A stretch of 45,541 bases of DNA from Nitrospirae bacterium JdFR-85 (GTDB taxonomy: Bacteria > Nitrospirota > Thermodesulfovibrionia > Thermodesulfovibrionales > JdFR-85). How positions within the stretch are numbered: position 1 is the first letter of the stretch; each line of letters starts with the position of its first letter. Below the pieces are notes generated by a model, which saw nothing but the letters and a program-made list of their open reading frames with translations, was not told where the DNA came from and did no database searches. Where the stretch lies: positions 1 to 45,541 of the forward strand of contig MTOU01000002.1 in the NCBI GenBank assembly GCA_002011745.1, written 5' to 3'. Shown in pieces: positions 1 to 7,019 of the stretch. A program made the translations under genes and the position numbers.

Positions 1-48
1 TATGCCTGTTCCAGAGAAGGAGGCATTGAGTTTGATATTTTTAGAGAA

Positions 49-366
49 ATGCAAGAGAAAGACTTAAAAATAGTGCAGAAATTTAAGGAACTTGTTTTAA
101 AGAAGGTTCCTGTAGAAGAAATACGGGTTTTTGGTTCAAGGGCACAGGGAGTTGCTACAGCAGAGTCAGATCTTGATGTTTTTATCATTGTTGAATCTCT
201 TGACCGTGAAATAGAAAAATACATAAGTGAGTGTACATGGGAGGCGGGATTTCCTGAGGATGTGGTGGTTGCCCCTGTTGTGATAAGCAGAGAAAAACTG
301 AACTCAGGAAATATTAAAGAATCAGTTTTTATTAAACGTGTGTATGAAGAAGGAATTATTGTATGA
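49..366 (+). CDS. MNT-type minimal nucleotidyltransferase (antitoxin-like)
   Basis: A 105-residue protein with the nucleotidyltransferase signature FGSRAQG followed by SDLDVFI near residues 28-45, which supplies the paired metal-binding aspartates. The small size and lack of other domains fit the MNT antitoxin family, which partners HEPN RNase toxins and in characterised pairs adds AMP to the toxin. No intact HEPN gene follows; only a short fragment overlaps the stop. The reading frame is open back to base 1, so the true start may lie upstream, and a HEPN partner could be just outside the window. The ATG at 49 has no clear Shine-Dalgarno. The family call is secure; the antitoxin role is inferred from family and from the toxin-antitoxin genes that follow. 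Confidence 0.8.
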   Translation: MQEKDLKIVQKFKELVLKKVPVEEIRVFGSRAQGVATAESDLDVFIIVESLDREIEKYISECTWEAGFPEDVVVAPVVISREKLNSGNIKESVFIKRVYEEGIIV

Positions 367-422
367 AAGAAGAATTTCGTGTCATACTCAAGGATATCTT
401 AGAAGAAGCTCTAAAAACCTAA
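363..422 (+). pseudogene. Short remnant ORF after the MNT gene
   Basis: An ATG overlapping the stop of the nucleotidyltransferase opens a 19-codon frame starting MKEEFRVILKDILEEALKT, then a stop. The same frame continues past the stop as LQKENILVVVEFQHG, which resembles the start of a second nucleotidyltransferase (helix, then a V-V-V-F-G-S-like strand) with the catalytic motif missing. This looks like a decayed or truncated partner gene rather than a functional small protein. The assignment rests on weak pattern similarity only. Confidence 0.3.
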
Positions 423-462
423 TTACAAAAAGAAAATATACTGGTTGTGGTAGAATTTCAAC

Positions 463-1407
463 ATGGACCCAAGAGAGCGATTTAATAAGGCACTTAAGGA
501 GTTTCTGAAAGACAAGCAGTTTCAGAGCCTTGAAGAGGCTCAGGCTGTTGTGAATGAGTTCACTTACAGGTACAATAACACCCCTTTAGATGATTTCTGC
601 GGCCTGACGCCAAATGAGATGCATAAGATGTTGTATTTTCCCTTTTTCTGTCCAGAGGTGGTCAGATTCAACTTTAAAGCCGCTCCACCTGTAAAGGCAC
701 CTTATGTGAACCTATTTCTATTGCTTATCTCAGGCATAAACGAGGCTGGTAGGCTAAAGACAACAGCTAAAGGCAATCTCCCCAGGGACTTCTGTAGAAG
801 GCTTGACGAACAGTACCACTCAGAAGAGGCCCGCAGGAATTTAATGAGAGATAAACACCCCATAATGAAAGAAACCGACTTCTGGGACCTGCACTTTGTA
901 AGATTAATTACTGAGAGGGCCGGTTATATTAGAAAGTATAAGAAACATTTTGTCCTTACAAAGAAGGGGCAAAGCATTGTTGCAAAGGGCTTTACTATAC
1001 AGGATTACTTTCGTCTATTTCAAATTTATACCATACAGTTCAACTGGGCATATACTGACAGTGGAGAGGAGATTCTCCACCTACAGAATTCCTTTCTTTT
1101 TACCCTCTATCTCCTGAAACTCTACGGTAGTGAATACAGACCCATGTCTTTTTATGCAAAGCAGTTTATAAAGGCATTTCCGGCGGTACTATCTGAGGTC
1201 TTAAATACTGCGTATTTTACACCAGAGGAGAAGATAGAAGTTCTTTATAACCATAGAGTTCTTATGAGATTTGCAATTGCCTGGGGTTTTGCTAAGACAA
1301 AGAAAAATGACCCTCACCTCAGTATGCATGAGAAGACCATTAAAAAGACCGCCTTTCTTGATGAGTTTGTGGAGTTTCATGTTCCTGCTGCAGAGTATAA
1401 ATCCTAA
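463..1407 (+). CDS. Hypothetical protein, 314 aa
   Basis: I do not recognise a named domain. The N-terminal 60 residues are helix-rich and contain a PLDDFCGLTPNEMHKMLYFPF-like segment; the middle is rich in aromatic residues and includes a basic stretch (residues 154-170, with KYKKHF). There is no signal peptide or membrane helix, so it is probably cytoplasmic. It lies between the nucleotidyltransferase remnant and the AbrB/PIN pair, on the same strand, in a region of small mobile toxin-antitoxin genes, so horizontal transfer is plausible. The ATG at 463 has no strong Shine-Dalgarno. Codon use looks like that of a real gene, but the function is unknown. Confidence 0.6.
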   Translation: MDPRERFNKALKEFLKDKQFQSLEEAQAVVNEFTYRYNNTPLDDFCGLTPNEMHKMLYFPFFCPEVVRFNFKAAPPVKAPYVNLFLLLISGINEAGRLKTTAKGNLPRDFCRRLDEQYHSEEARRNLMRDKHPIMKETDFWDLHFVRLITERAGYIRKYKKHFVLTKKGQSIVAKGFTIQDYFRLFQIYTIQFNWAYTDSGEEILHLQNSFLFTLYLLKLYGSEYRPMSFYAKQFIKAFPAVLSEVLNTAYFTPEEKIEVLYNHRVLMRFAIAWGFAKTKKNDPHLSMHEKTIKKTAFLDEFVEFHVPAAEYKS

Positions 1408-1453
1408 AGTTTTGATGCTTAGGTAGTATCTGCGTCTGCTCGGCTTGCTGATC

Positions 1454-1513
1454 TTGACATTGGCTTTATAGATTCCTTACTATTAAGTAAGGAAATCTCA
1501 ATAGAGTAAGGAG
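1454..1513 (+). promoter_or_regulatory. Promoter with overlapping palindromic operator for the AbrB/PIN pair
   Basis: A TTGACA hexamer (1454-1459) lies 18 nt before TACTAT (1478-1483). A perfect 9-bp inverted repeat, TTCCTTACT at 1473-1481 and AGTAAGGAA at 1486-1494, covers the -10 box. A further half-site (GTAAGGA) occurs at 1506-1512 and merges with the AAGGAG ribosome binding site of the antitoxin at 1508-1513. This layout fits autorepression by the AbrB-type antitoxin; that regulatory link is inferred. Confidence 0.6.
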
Positions 1514-1520
1514 TTATATA

Positions 1521-1769
1521 ATGCCAACATCGCAGATAACATCTAAAGGCCAGACCACTATTCCAAAAGAGATAAGAGAGTATCTTAATCTTAAATCAGG
1601 CGACAGGGTGGATTTTGTTATTGATGAGCATGGCAGGGTTGTTCTTAAACCAGCCACCCTTGATGTCAGCGAACTTGAAGGAATTCTTTACAGACCAAAC
1701 AGGAAGGCTGTATCTACTGAGGAAATGAAAAAAACCATTAAAGATAGATTCAGAAAGAAGAAGGGATAA
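1521..1769 (+). CDS. AbrB/MazE-family antitoxin
   Basis: An 82-residue protein whose first 45 residues form a swapped-hairpin AbrB DNA-binding domain: TSKGQTTIPKEIREYLNLKSGD followed by a strand ending VVLKPA. The C-terminal tail (residues 50-82) is charged and would wrap the partner toxin. It overlaps the PIN toxin start by one base (TAATG), the classic translationally coupled antitoxin-toxin layout. It has a good AAGGAG Shine-Dalgarno at 1508-1513. It is expected to neutralise the PIN RNase and, with it, repress the palindrome-bearing promoter upstream. Confidence 0.9.
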   Translation: MPTSQITSKGQTTIPKEIREYLNLKSGDRVDFVIDEHGRVVLKPATLDVSELEGILYRPNRKAVSTEEMKKTIKDRFRKKKG

Positions 1770-2167
1770 TGTTGAAAGGCATAGATACAAATGTTCTCGT
1801 TAGATACCTTGTAAAGGACGATAAAAAACAGGCAAAAAAGGCAACTGATTTTATCAGAGGAATCGCTACTTCGGGGGGACGATGTTTTATAAACCAAATT
1901 GTCCTCTGTGAACTGATCTGGGTGCTGGAGTCTGCCTATGGTTGTTCTAAAGATGAAATTGTTGATGTCTTAGAAAAGATATTAATCACAAAGCAGTTTG
2001 AAATACAGGACAAGGATACGGTCAGGCAGGCTTTACACGATTATGCCAGAGGAAAAGGGGACTTTGCTGACTATCTTATTGGTAGAATTAACCAGAACCA
2101 TGGTTGCAAAACAACTGTCACCTTTGACCGCGCACTTAAGAATACAGAAACCTTTGAGATTCTTTAA
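1769..2167 (+). CDS. PIN-domain toxin (VapC-like RNase)
   Basis: A 132-residue PIN-domain protein. The first acidic residue is in IDTNVLVRY (D6), the second in the NQIVLCELIWVLE segment (a Glu near residue 50), and a third cluster in KGDFADYLIG near residue 98, followed by TVTFDRALK. These match the metal-binding acids of PIN RNases, which in VapC toxins cleave tRNA or rRNA. Length is normal and the frame is intact, unlike the two vapC genes further along. It is coupled by a one-base overlap to the AbrB-type antitoxin. The RNA target cannot be told from sequence. Confidence 0.88.
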   Translation: MLKGIDTNVLVRYLVKDDKKQAKKATDFIRGIATSGGRCFINQIVLCELIWVLESAYGCSKDEIVDVLEKILITKQFEIQDKDTVRQALHDYARGKGDFADYLIGRINQNHGCKTTVTFDRALKNTETFEIL

Positions 2168-2253
2168 GCAGACCAAAAGTATCAACCAGGACAAAATATA
2201 GGAAAACCGATTCCAAATTTCTCTCCAGAGGAAACATCTCGCTTGAAAAATTA

Positions 2254-2313
2254 AATACAATTACATTACAATGTAATTGTATTCAAAAAACAATTACACT
2301 GGAATGTAAATTG
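2254..2313 (+). promoter_or_regulatory. Tandem palindromes upstream of and overlapping the ATPase start
   Basis: A perfect 13-bp inverted repeat (AATACAATTACAT at 2254-2266, ATGTAATTGTATT at 2271-2283) with a 4-nt centre is followed by a second, imperfect copy of the same motif (CAATTACA at 2291-2298 and TGTAAATTG at 2305-2313). The second copy includes the TTG start codon of the DUF4143 ATPase. Two spaced copies of one dyad suggest an operator for a dimeric regulator, possibly the ATPase itself. An mRNA hairpin limiting translation is the alternative. Confidence 0.6.
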
Positions 2314-3588
2314 GATATCTATTTTTTTAACCCGTGGTGGAAGGACGAAAGAGTACCGCCAGCGCTGTTGGGCAGGCACAGGAAGGTCTTTTTTGAGGTA
2401 AAGAAGTATTTAAACAAAAAGCAGATACTTCTTTTTACAGGTCTCAGAAGGGCTGGCAAGACCACCCTCATGTTTCAGATAATAGACGAACTCTTAAAGA
2501 AAAAGACCAATCCCCTGCACATCCTTTACTTCTCCTTTGATGAGCAGAGATTTGAGATTGAAGAAATTTTGAAGGTTTACGAGTCTCAGGTTCTGAAAAG
2601 GCCATGGTCTGCAGTTAAGACATTCCTCTTTTTTGATGAGGTTCATAAACTCAAGGACTGGGAAAACAGGATAAAAATTCTCTATGACATGAACCCTCAA
2701 GCAAAGATATTTCTTTCTGGCTCAGCCCATATTGGCATTTACAGGGGCACGAGGGAAAGCCTTGCAGGCAGGTTCTTTGAGTTTGTGGTTAAGCCTCTTG
2801 AGTTTGAAGAGTATTTACAATTCAAAAATGTAAAGATTGACCCAGAAAGGGAAGACCTTTTCAGAACAGAACTTATAACAAACTACGAGTCCTATCTAAG
2901 CACAGGGGGATTTATAGAGGCAATAGAATTTGAACAGAGCCCTGACATGCTAAGAAGGTATTTTAAAGAGAGTCTGATTGAAAGGGTTATCTTCAAGGAC
3001 ATTCCTGAGAGTTTTTCTGTCTCTCACTATGAACTTCTTTATAGAATTATGAACATTACAGCCTCTGCACCAGGACTGTATCTTGACTACCGCAGTCTCA
3101 GCAACGACCTTGGCTTTGATCACAGGACCATTGCCAATTATGTGCTCTATCTTCAGTATGCCCTGCTTGTGCAGAAACTGTACAACTACTCTCCCAATCT
3201 TTTAACAAGCGAAAAGAAACTTAAACGCCTTTACCTTTCTAACCCTGCCTTTACCTTTAACCTCGCCCCTGCTGTAGATAGAGCTAAATTGATAGAACAG
3301 TCTTTTGTTAATACGCTTGAAGGAAAATTTTTCTATCGCTCACCTCAGAAGGATGAAGTGGACATAGTGTACATAAAAGACCAGAAGGTGACCCCGGTAG
3401 AGATAAAAATCAAGAGTTCTTTAAGAAAAGACGACTTCAGGGGGATTGTAAATTTTATGAAAAGGCACAGGATTCAGAAGGCCCTTATGATTACGGCTCA
3501 GGATGAAGGTCTGTGGACAAAGGGGCGGCATCAGGTTCAGATGATTCCTTACTGGAAGTACTGGAGTATTAAGAGATATTTAACATAA
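2311..3588 (+). CDS. AAA-family ATPase with DUF4143 C-terminal domain
   Basis: A 425-residue protein. The N-terminal AAA_14 domain has a Walker A GLRRAGKT at residues 44-51 and a Walker B FLFFDE at about 105-110, followed by a sensor-like FLSGSA. The C-terminal DUF4143 part ends with a PD-(D/E)xK-like strand pattern, DEVDIVY then VEIKIKSS, near residues 363-387. Such ATPases are common in archaea and anaerobic bacteria, often with palindromes upstream, and their biological role is not established. The TTG start lies inside the second palindrome. It stands alone on its strand, between two toxin-antitoxin pairs, which fits a mobile or selfish gene. Confidence 0.88.
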   Translation: MDIYFFNPWWKDERVPPALLGRHRKVFFEVKKYLNKKQILLFTGLRRAGKTTLMFQIIDELLKKKTNPLHILYFSFDEQRFEIEEILKVYESQVLKRPWSAVKTFLFFDEVHKLKDWENRIKILYDMNPQAKIFLSGSAHIGIYRGTRESLAGRFFEFVVKPLEFEEYLQFKNVKIDPEREDLFRTELITNYESYLSTGGFIEAIEFEQSPDMLRRYFKESLIERVIFKDIPESFSVSHYELLYRIMNITASAPGLYLDYRSLSNDLGFDHRTIANYVLYLQYALLVQKLYNYSPNLLTSEKKLKRLYLSNPAFTFNLAPAVDRAKLIEQSFVNTLEGKFFYRSPQKDEVDIVYIKDQKVTPVEIKIKSSLRKDDFRGIVNFMKRHRIQKALMITAQDEGLWTKGRHQVQMIPYWKYWSIKRYLT

Positions 3589-3637
3589 ATCTTACACATT
3601 GACATATTGCAATCCTGGGATATATATTTATATATAC

Positions 3638-3883
3638 ATGAAGACAACCGTAGATATACCCGAAGGACTGTTTAAAGAAGTAAAAAAATTAGCCAAAAGG
3701 GACAACACCACGCTAAAGGCACTCATAGAAGAGGGGCTTCGTCGTGTTTTGGAAGAAAGGAAGCATCGTAAAAGTTTTCGTTTAAGGAAATTCACTTTTA
3801 AAGGCAAAGGGCTTCAAAGTCATCTTGCAGGTAAATCATGGGATAGCATAAGAGAAGTCATTTATGAGGGCAGAGGCGATTGA
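3638..3883 (+). CDS. VapB-type antitoxin (ribbon-helix-helix)
   Basis: An 81-residue protein starting MKTTVDIPEGLFKEVKKLA, a typical ribbon-helix-helix strand and first helix, followed by the second helix TTLKALIEEGLRRVLEE. The C-terminal half is basic and ends in a toxin-binding segment (HLAGKSWDSIREVIYEGRGD). I chose the ATG at 3638; an upstream in-frame ATG at 3599 would add 13 residues of low-complexity IYIYIY encoded by the AT-rich promoter. The last four bases overlap the TTG start of the PIN toxin. It should bind its own AT-rich promoter (about 3620-3636) and the toxin. Confidence 0.87.
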   Translation: MKTTVDIPEGLFKEVKKLAKRDNTTLKALIEEGLRRVLEERKHRKSFRLRKFTFKGKGLQSHLAGKSWDSIREVIYEGRGD

Positions 3884-4310
3884 TTGCAGTTGATACAAAT
3901 ATTCTCATTTATGCCCATCGTGAAGACTCTCCCTGGCACAAAGCAGCCTATAGGTGTATAGTTCAACTATCAGAAGGTGTCCTGTCATGGGCAATACCCT
4001 GGCCATGCATACACGAATTCCTTGCAATAGTAACTCATCCCAATATTTATGATCCACCAACACCACTAAGAATAGCCATTGAGCAGGTAGAGGCATGGAT
4101 GGAATCTCCCACTCTTGTTTTATTGAGTGAAACCAATGAACATTGGAAAACGCTTAAAAATTTTCTCACAAAAGGCAAAATACTTGGTGCACAGGTTTAC
4201 GATGCAAGAGTTGCTGCCCTTTGTAAACAGCACGGCATTACCGAGTTATGGACAGTAGATCGGGCTTCAGCCCATACAAAGGAATAAAGGTCAAAAATCC
4301 TTTAATATAG
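3880..4310 (+). pseudogene. VapC-type PIN toxin with a C-terminal frameshift
   Basis: A TTG start overlaps the vapB stop. The protein begins IAVDTNILIYAHRED (first PIN aspartate), keeps the WPCIHEFLAIVTHP segment and reaches VYDARVAALCKQHG and LWTVDR. VapC proteins usually continue as DR-F-S and end in a G-L/I-K-V-x-N-P-L-I motif. In the frame as written the end is RASAHTKE and a stop at 4285-4287. In the +1 frame the same bases give GFSPYKGIKVKNPLI and a stop at 4308-4310, the expected VapC tail. One extra G in the GGG run at 4262-4264 would restore the gene. It is therefore either a recent frameshift mutant or a sequencing indel; the catalytic acids are retained. Confidence 0.85.
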
Positions 4311-4358
4311 ATGCTCCTGTCTCAGCAGGAGAGACTGTCATGTATCAGGTTGAAAACA

Positions 4359-4868
4359 ATGGGCAGTAACCCTTCTCGGGCTATAACAGGTACTCTTGTG
4401 TGGTACTACTACATCTGCCACCGTGAGGTATGGCTGATGAGCAGACACTTAGAGCCTTCTCAGGAGAATCCATTTATTGAAATTGGCCGTCTCATATCAG
4501 AGGAAAGTTACAAAAGGGACAGAAAAGAGATAAGAATTGACAATTTGGTAATTGACATTCTTCGTAGGGATGACGAACAGGTTGTAATTGGAGAGGTAAA
4601 GAAGAGTTCACGATTTGAAAAAAGCGCCAGGATGCAACTTGCCTTTTATCTCAGCAGAATTAAAGAAATGGGGGTCAAGGCAAGAGGAGAACTCCTGTTT
4701 CCAAAGGAGAAAAAGAGGATTGAGGTCAGCCTGAGTCCTGAGTTAGAGGAGGAACTGAAAAACGCAGAGGTAAAGATACAAAAAATCATCAATAGCGAAC
4801 ATCCTCCAGAACCAAAGAAGAATAGATTCTGTTCAAAGTGTGGATACAACGAGTTCTGCTGGGCATGA
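4359..4868 (+). CDS. cas4: CRISPR-associated exonuclease Cas4
   Basis: A 169-residue Cas4 (RecB-family nuclease, PF01930) that trims prespacers and helps select PAM during spacer acquisition. Visible features: GTLVWYYYICHREVWLMSR at the N-terminus with Cys20; IGRLISEESYKR; the catalytic core DNLVID (D61) and GEVKKS (E79, K81); MQLAFYL (Q93); and a C-terminal CSKCGYNEFC (C158, C161, C167) that with Cys20 would hold a 4Fe-4S cluster. I chose the ATG at 4359; the frame is open to 4311 but upstream residues do not match the family, and there is no clear ribosome binding site. It is separated from cas1 by an opposite-strand vapBC pair. Confidence 0.92.
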   Translation: MGSNPSRAITGTLVWYYYICHREVWLMSRHLEPSQENPFIEIGRLISEESYKRDRKEIRIDNLVIDILRRDDEQVVIGEVKKSSRFEKSARMQLAFYLSRIKEMGVKARGELLFPKEKKRIEVSLSPELEEELKNAEVKIQKIINSEHPPEPKKNRFCSKCGYNEFCWA

Positions 4869-4870
4869 GG

Positions 4871-5277
4871 CTACCTTCTGTAGATTTTCAGTGTAGTATG
4901 TTCTGCAATCAAATCATAGTCTTTATCTCTATGAAGAAGATATACATCGTATTCCATCGCCACTGAGGCTATCAGGGCATCTATGGTAGACACAGTAATG
5001 CCTTTACTTCTCAACCTGAATGCCAGCTCAGATGTCTTATGCCAGAGTGTGTCTGTAATCCTTAGCCAGTGGAGACTCTCAAAGGCCATTATTAATTTCT
5101 TTTTCCCTTTTCGGCTTCTGCAGTCCTGAATCAGTTCAATAAGCACCAGCCCTATAATAGTCACCCTGTTTTCGTCAAGAAGAGTTGAAATGGTTTTTTG
5201 AGTTCAGTATGCCCTCTTCTTGCAAAAAGCAGGACCCAGGCGCTCGTGTCTATTAAAACTGCAAGGGTTGAAAACAA
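4871..5277 (-). pseudogene. VapC-type PIN toxin with an internal frameshift
   Basis: Read from a TTG at 5277, the frame gives FSTLAVLIDTSAWVLLFARRGHTELKK, a standard VapC beginning with the first PIN aspartate, but then runs to a stop. The rest of the gene lies in another frame: ENRVTIIGLVLIELIQ through STIDALIASVAMEYDVYLLHRDKDYDLIA, carrying the remaining PIN acids. Adding one A to the six-A run just after the GHTELKK codons joins both parts as KKTISTLLDENRVTII and gives about 135 residues, the normal length. It is a disrupted toxin or a sequencing indel. It sits 10 bases downstream of its vapB partner and ends 3 bases from the cas4 stop, so the two genes converge. Confidence 0.87.
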
Positions 5278-5287
5278 AGTTATTCTG

Positions 5288-5524
5288 TCATCTTCTGGCT
5301 GCAGTTGTTTTGTGCTCTTTCTGTCTTCTTTTTCTCATGGACTTCAGCTCTTTTAGGGACATATCCAGCATACCACTACCAGCCCATTCTTTAATCTTCT
5401 GATGTTGTCTTGACTTTATAAGTTCTTCAAGTGCAAGTTTAATTGTCTCTTTTTTAGTTGAGGTCCCTGCAAGAACCATTGCCTTTTTGATTAGTTCTTC
5501 ATCCAAGTCAATCGCTGTTTTCAT
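5288..5524 (-). CDS. VapB-type antitoxin
   Basis: A 78-residue antitoxin starting MKTAIDLDEELIKKAMVLAG, then TSTKKETIKLALEELIK, the usual VapB DNA-binding fold, and a toxin-binding tail with GSGMLDMSLKELKSMRKRR. I chose the ATG at 5524; the longer frame to 5608 adds residues translated from AT-rich promoter DNA shared with cas1. It lies on the minus strand between cas4 and cas1 and is followed by a frameshifted vapC. Its promoter region is divergent with that of cas1, so VapB binding there could affect cas1-cas2 transcription; that is inference. Confidence 0.87.
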   Translation of the reverse strand: MKTAIDLDEELIKKAMVLAGTSTKKETIKLALEELIKSRQHQKIKEWAGSGMLDMSLKELKSMRKRRQKEHKTTAARR

Positions 5525-5595
5525 ATATTTCCTGGCAAGAACTTTATAAAAGTTATATATACAAAAACACCATATTTTTATATATAATTTAGAGT
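5525..5595. promoter_or_regulatory. Divergent vapB / cas1 promoter region
   Basis: Very AT-rich DNA between the vapB start (minus) and cas1 start (plus). On the plus strand TATAAT at 5583-5588 is a candidate -10 for cas1, only 8 bases before the ATG, so transcripts would be nearly leaderless or start further upstream. Two TATATATA-type tracts (about 5552-5560 and 5577-5586) resemble the tract before the other vapB at 3620-3636, which could be a shared operator or just low complexity. Confidence 0.35.
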
Positions 5596-6588
5596 ATGCG
5601 TAAGACAATATACATATTCTCTGACGGAGAGTTAAAAAGAAAAGAAAACACCCTTTACTTTGAGGCAGAAAAAGGACGTAAGTACATTCCTGTAGAGAAC
5701 ACTTCTGAATTGATGATATTTGGTGAAGTTACAGTAAACAAAAGATTTCTGGAATTTCTAACACAATCAGAAATTATCATGCATTTTTTCAATCGCTATG
5801 GTTACTATGTAGGATCATTTTATCCAAGAGAACATCTAAATTCAGGCTACATGGTATTAAAGCAAGCAGAACATTATCTTGATTTTAATAAACGAATTGA
5901 TCTCGCAAAACGATTTGTTAATGGAGCGATATCAAATATAATAAAGGTGTTGAGTTATTACTTTAACAGAGGAAAATCCCTTGATTACTATATTGATAAG
6001 ATTCACTCTATCACAGAGGCTCTTAACCAATGTAATGCAACAGAAGAACTAATGGCCATTGAGGGAAATGTTAGAGAACAGTATTATAAGGCATTTGATA
6101 TAATTCTTGATAATAAACATTTTGTTTTTCAGGAGAGAACCAAACGTCCACCGAAAAATCGTTTAAATGCAATGATAAGTTTTGGAAACTCTATACTCTA
6201 CACTGTGGTACTCAGTGAAGTCTATCAAACCCATCTTGATCCAAGAATAGGATTCCTTCATGCAACTAACTTTAGAAGATTTACATTGAATCTTGATATT
6301 GCAGAAATCTTCAAACCTATTATAGTTGATCGTATAATATTTACACTTATAAATAAAGGCATAATAAAGGCAAAACATTTTGAAGAAAGACTTGGAGGAA
6401 TTGTGTTAAATGAGAAAGGCAAAGAGCTTTTTGTTAGAGAGTTTGATGAGCGGCTGAAGACCACGATTAAACACCGAGGTCTTGGAAGAAATGTTTCTTA
6501 TAGAAGATTGATCAGATTGGAACTCTATAAATTAGAGAAGCATCTTATTGGAGAGGAAAAGTATAAGCCATTTGTAGCGAGGTGGTAG
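5596..6588 (+). CDS. cas1: CRISPR integrase Cas1 (type I-B-like)
   Basis: A 330-residue Cas1, the metal-dependent integrase that with Cas2 inserts new spacers at the leader end of the array. The N-terminal beta domain (about 1-80) starts KTIYIFSDGELKRKENTLYF. The helical catalytic domain contains the expected acids: E156 in AIEGNVREQYY, H222 in GFLHATNFRRF, and D234/E237 in LDIAEIFKP. Length and motifs best match Cas1 of type I-B systems. Cas2 follows after 22 bases, and the array starts about 430 bases downstream of cas1. There is no fused reverse transcriptase. All catalytic residues are present, so the adaptation module looks functional. Confidence 0.96.
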   Translation: MRKTIYIFSDGELKRKENTLYFEAEKGRKYIPVENTSELMIFGEVTVNKRFLEFLTQSEIIMHFFNRYGYYVGSFYPREHLNSGYMVLKQAEHYLDFNKRIDLAKRFVNGAISNIIKVLSYYFNRGKSLDYYIDKIHSITEALNQCNATEELMAIEGNVREQYYKAFDIILDNKHFVFQERTKRPPKNRLNAMISFGNSILYTVVLSEVYQTHLDPRIGFLHATNFRRFTLNLDIAEIFKPIIVDRIIFTLINKGIIKAKHFEERLGGIVLNEKGKELFVREFDERLKTTIKHRGLGRNVSYRRLIRLELYKLEKHLIGEEKYKPFVARW

Positions 6589-6610
6589 GTTAATTTAAAG
6601 GATTTTTAGT

Positions 6611-6874
6611 ATGTATGTAATTTTAGTATACGATATAAAAGAAGAAAGAGTTTCAAAGATTCTTAAAACTTGCAGGAAATATCTCAATTGGGTTCAAAAC
6701 TCTGTATTTGAAGGAGATATAACAGAAGCAAAGCTGGAAAAACTAAAAACAGAATTAAGAAAGATCATAAATGAAATGGAAGACTCAGTTATAATCTATA
6801 AAATGAGAACAACACGTTACAATGAACGTGAAATTATAGGTATAGAGAAAGGAGGAGAGGAACTTATAATATAA
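6611..6874 (+). CDS. cas2: CRISPR adaptation protein Cas2
   Basis: An 87-residue Cas2 with a ferredoxin-like fold. It begins MYVILVYDIKEERV, with the conserved aspartate (D8) after the first strand, and continues RKYLNWVQNSVFEGDITEAKLEKL, the typical segment before the dimer interface. It bridges two Cas1 dimers and measures the spacer during integration. The size is normal (85-100). It is in the cas1 operon, and the leader of the array starts right after its stop. Confidence 0.95.
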   Translation: MYVILVYDIKEERVSKILKTCRKYLNWVQNSVFEGDITEAKLEKLKTELRKIINEMEDSVIIYKMRTTRYNEREIIGIEKGGEELII

Positions 6875-7019
6875 GTGTCGTCGATATGAAATAGTGCAAA
6901 AATTCTCGGAATAAGACGCCTTCATTTTTGTTGACATTTCAAGAAGTTATTAATTATAATTTGTCAAATTAAAGAATGTTCTTTGAAATAAAAATATTGG
7001 ATTTACTATATAAAAATTG
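6875..7019 (+). promoter_or_regulatory. CRISPR leader with near-consensus promoter
   Basis: A 145-base AT-rich leader between cas2 and the first repeat. It carries TTGACA at 6931-6936 and TATAAT at 6955-6960 with 18-nt spacing, both hexamers a perfect match to the housekeeping sigma-factor consensus, directed into the array. Transcription would start about 50 bases before repeat 1. A strong promoter suits transcription of a nearly 7.7-kb array. The leader-adjacent bases (about 7000-7019) are where an acquisition motif would be expected, but I cannot define one. Confidence 0.8.

Noticed and set aside
3599-3637. Longer vapB start at 3599
   Set aside because: It would add an IYIYIY tract encoded by promoter-like AT repeats; the family starts at MKTTVDIPEG.
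4311-4390. tRNA-like 3' end before cas4 (GGTTGAAAACA then CCCTTCTCGGGCTA)
   Set aside because: No acceptor, D or anticodon arms can be drawn with it; the likeness is limited to a short T-arm-like stretch.
4869-5595. A CreTA-like RNA toxin-antitoxin with degenerate CRISPR repeats between cas genes
   Set aside because: I found no partial copy of the repeat outside the array; the genes between cas4 and cas1 are protein-coding vapBC.
5596-6588. Reverse transcriptase-Cas1 fusion capturing RNA spacers
   Set aside because: Cas1 is 330 residues with no extra domain, and no reverse transcriptase gene is nearby; spacers lack strand bias to gene starts.
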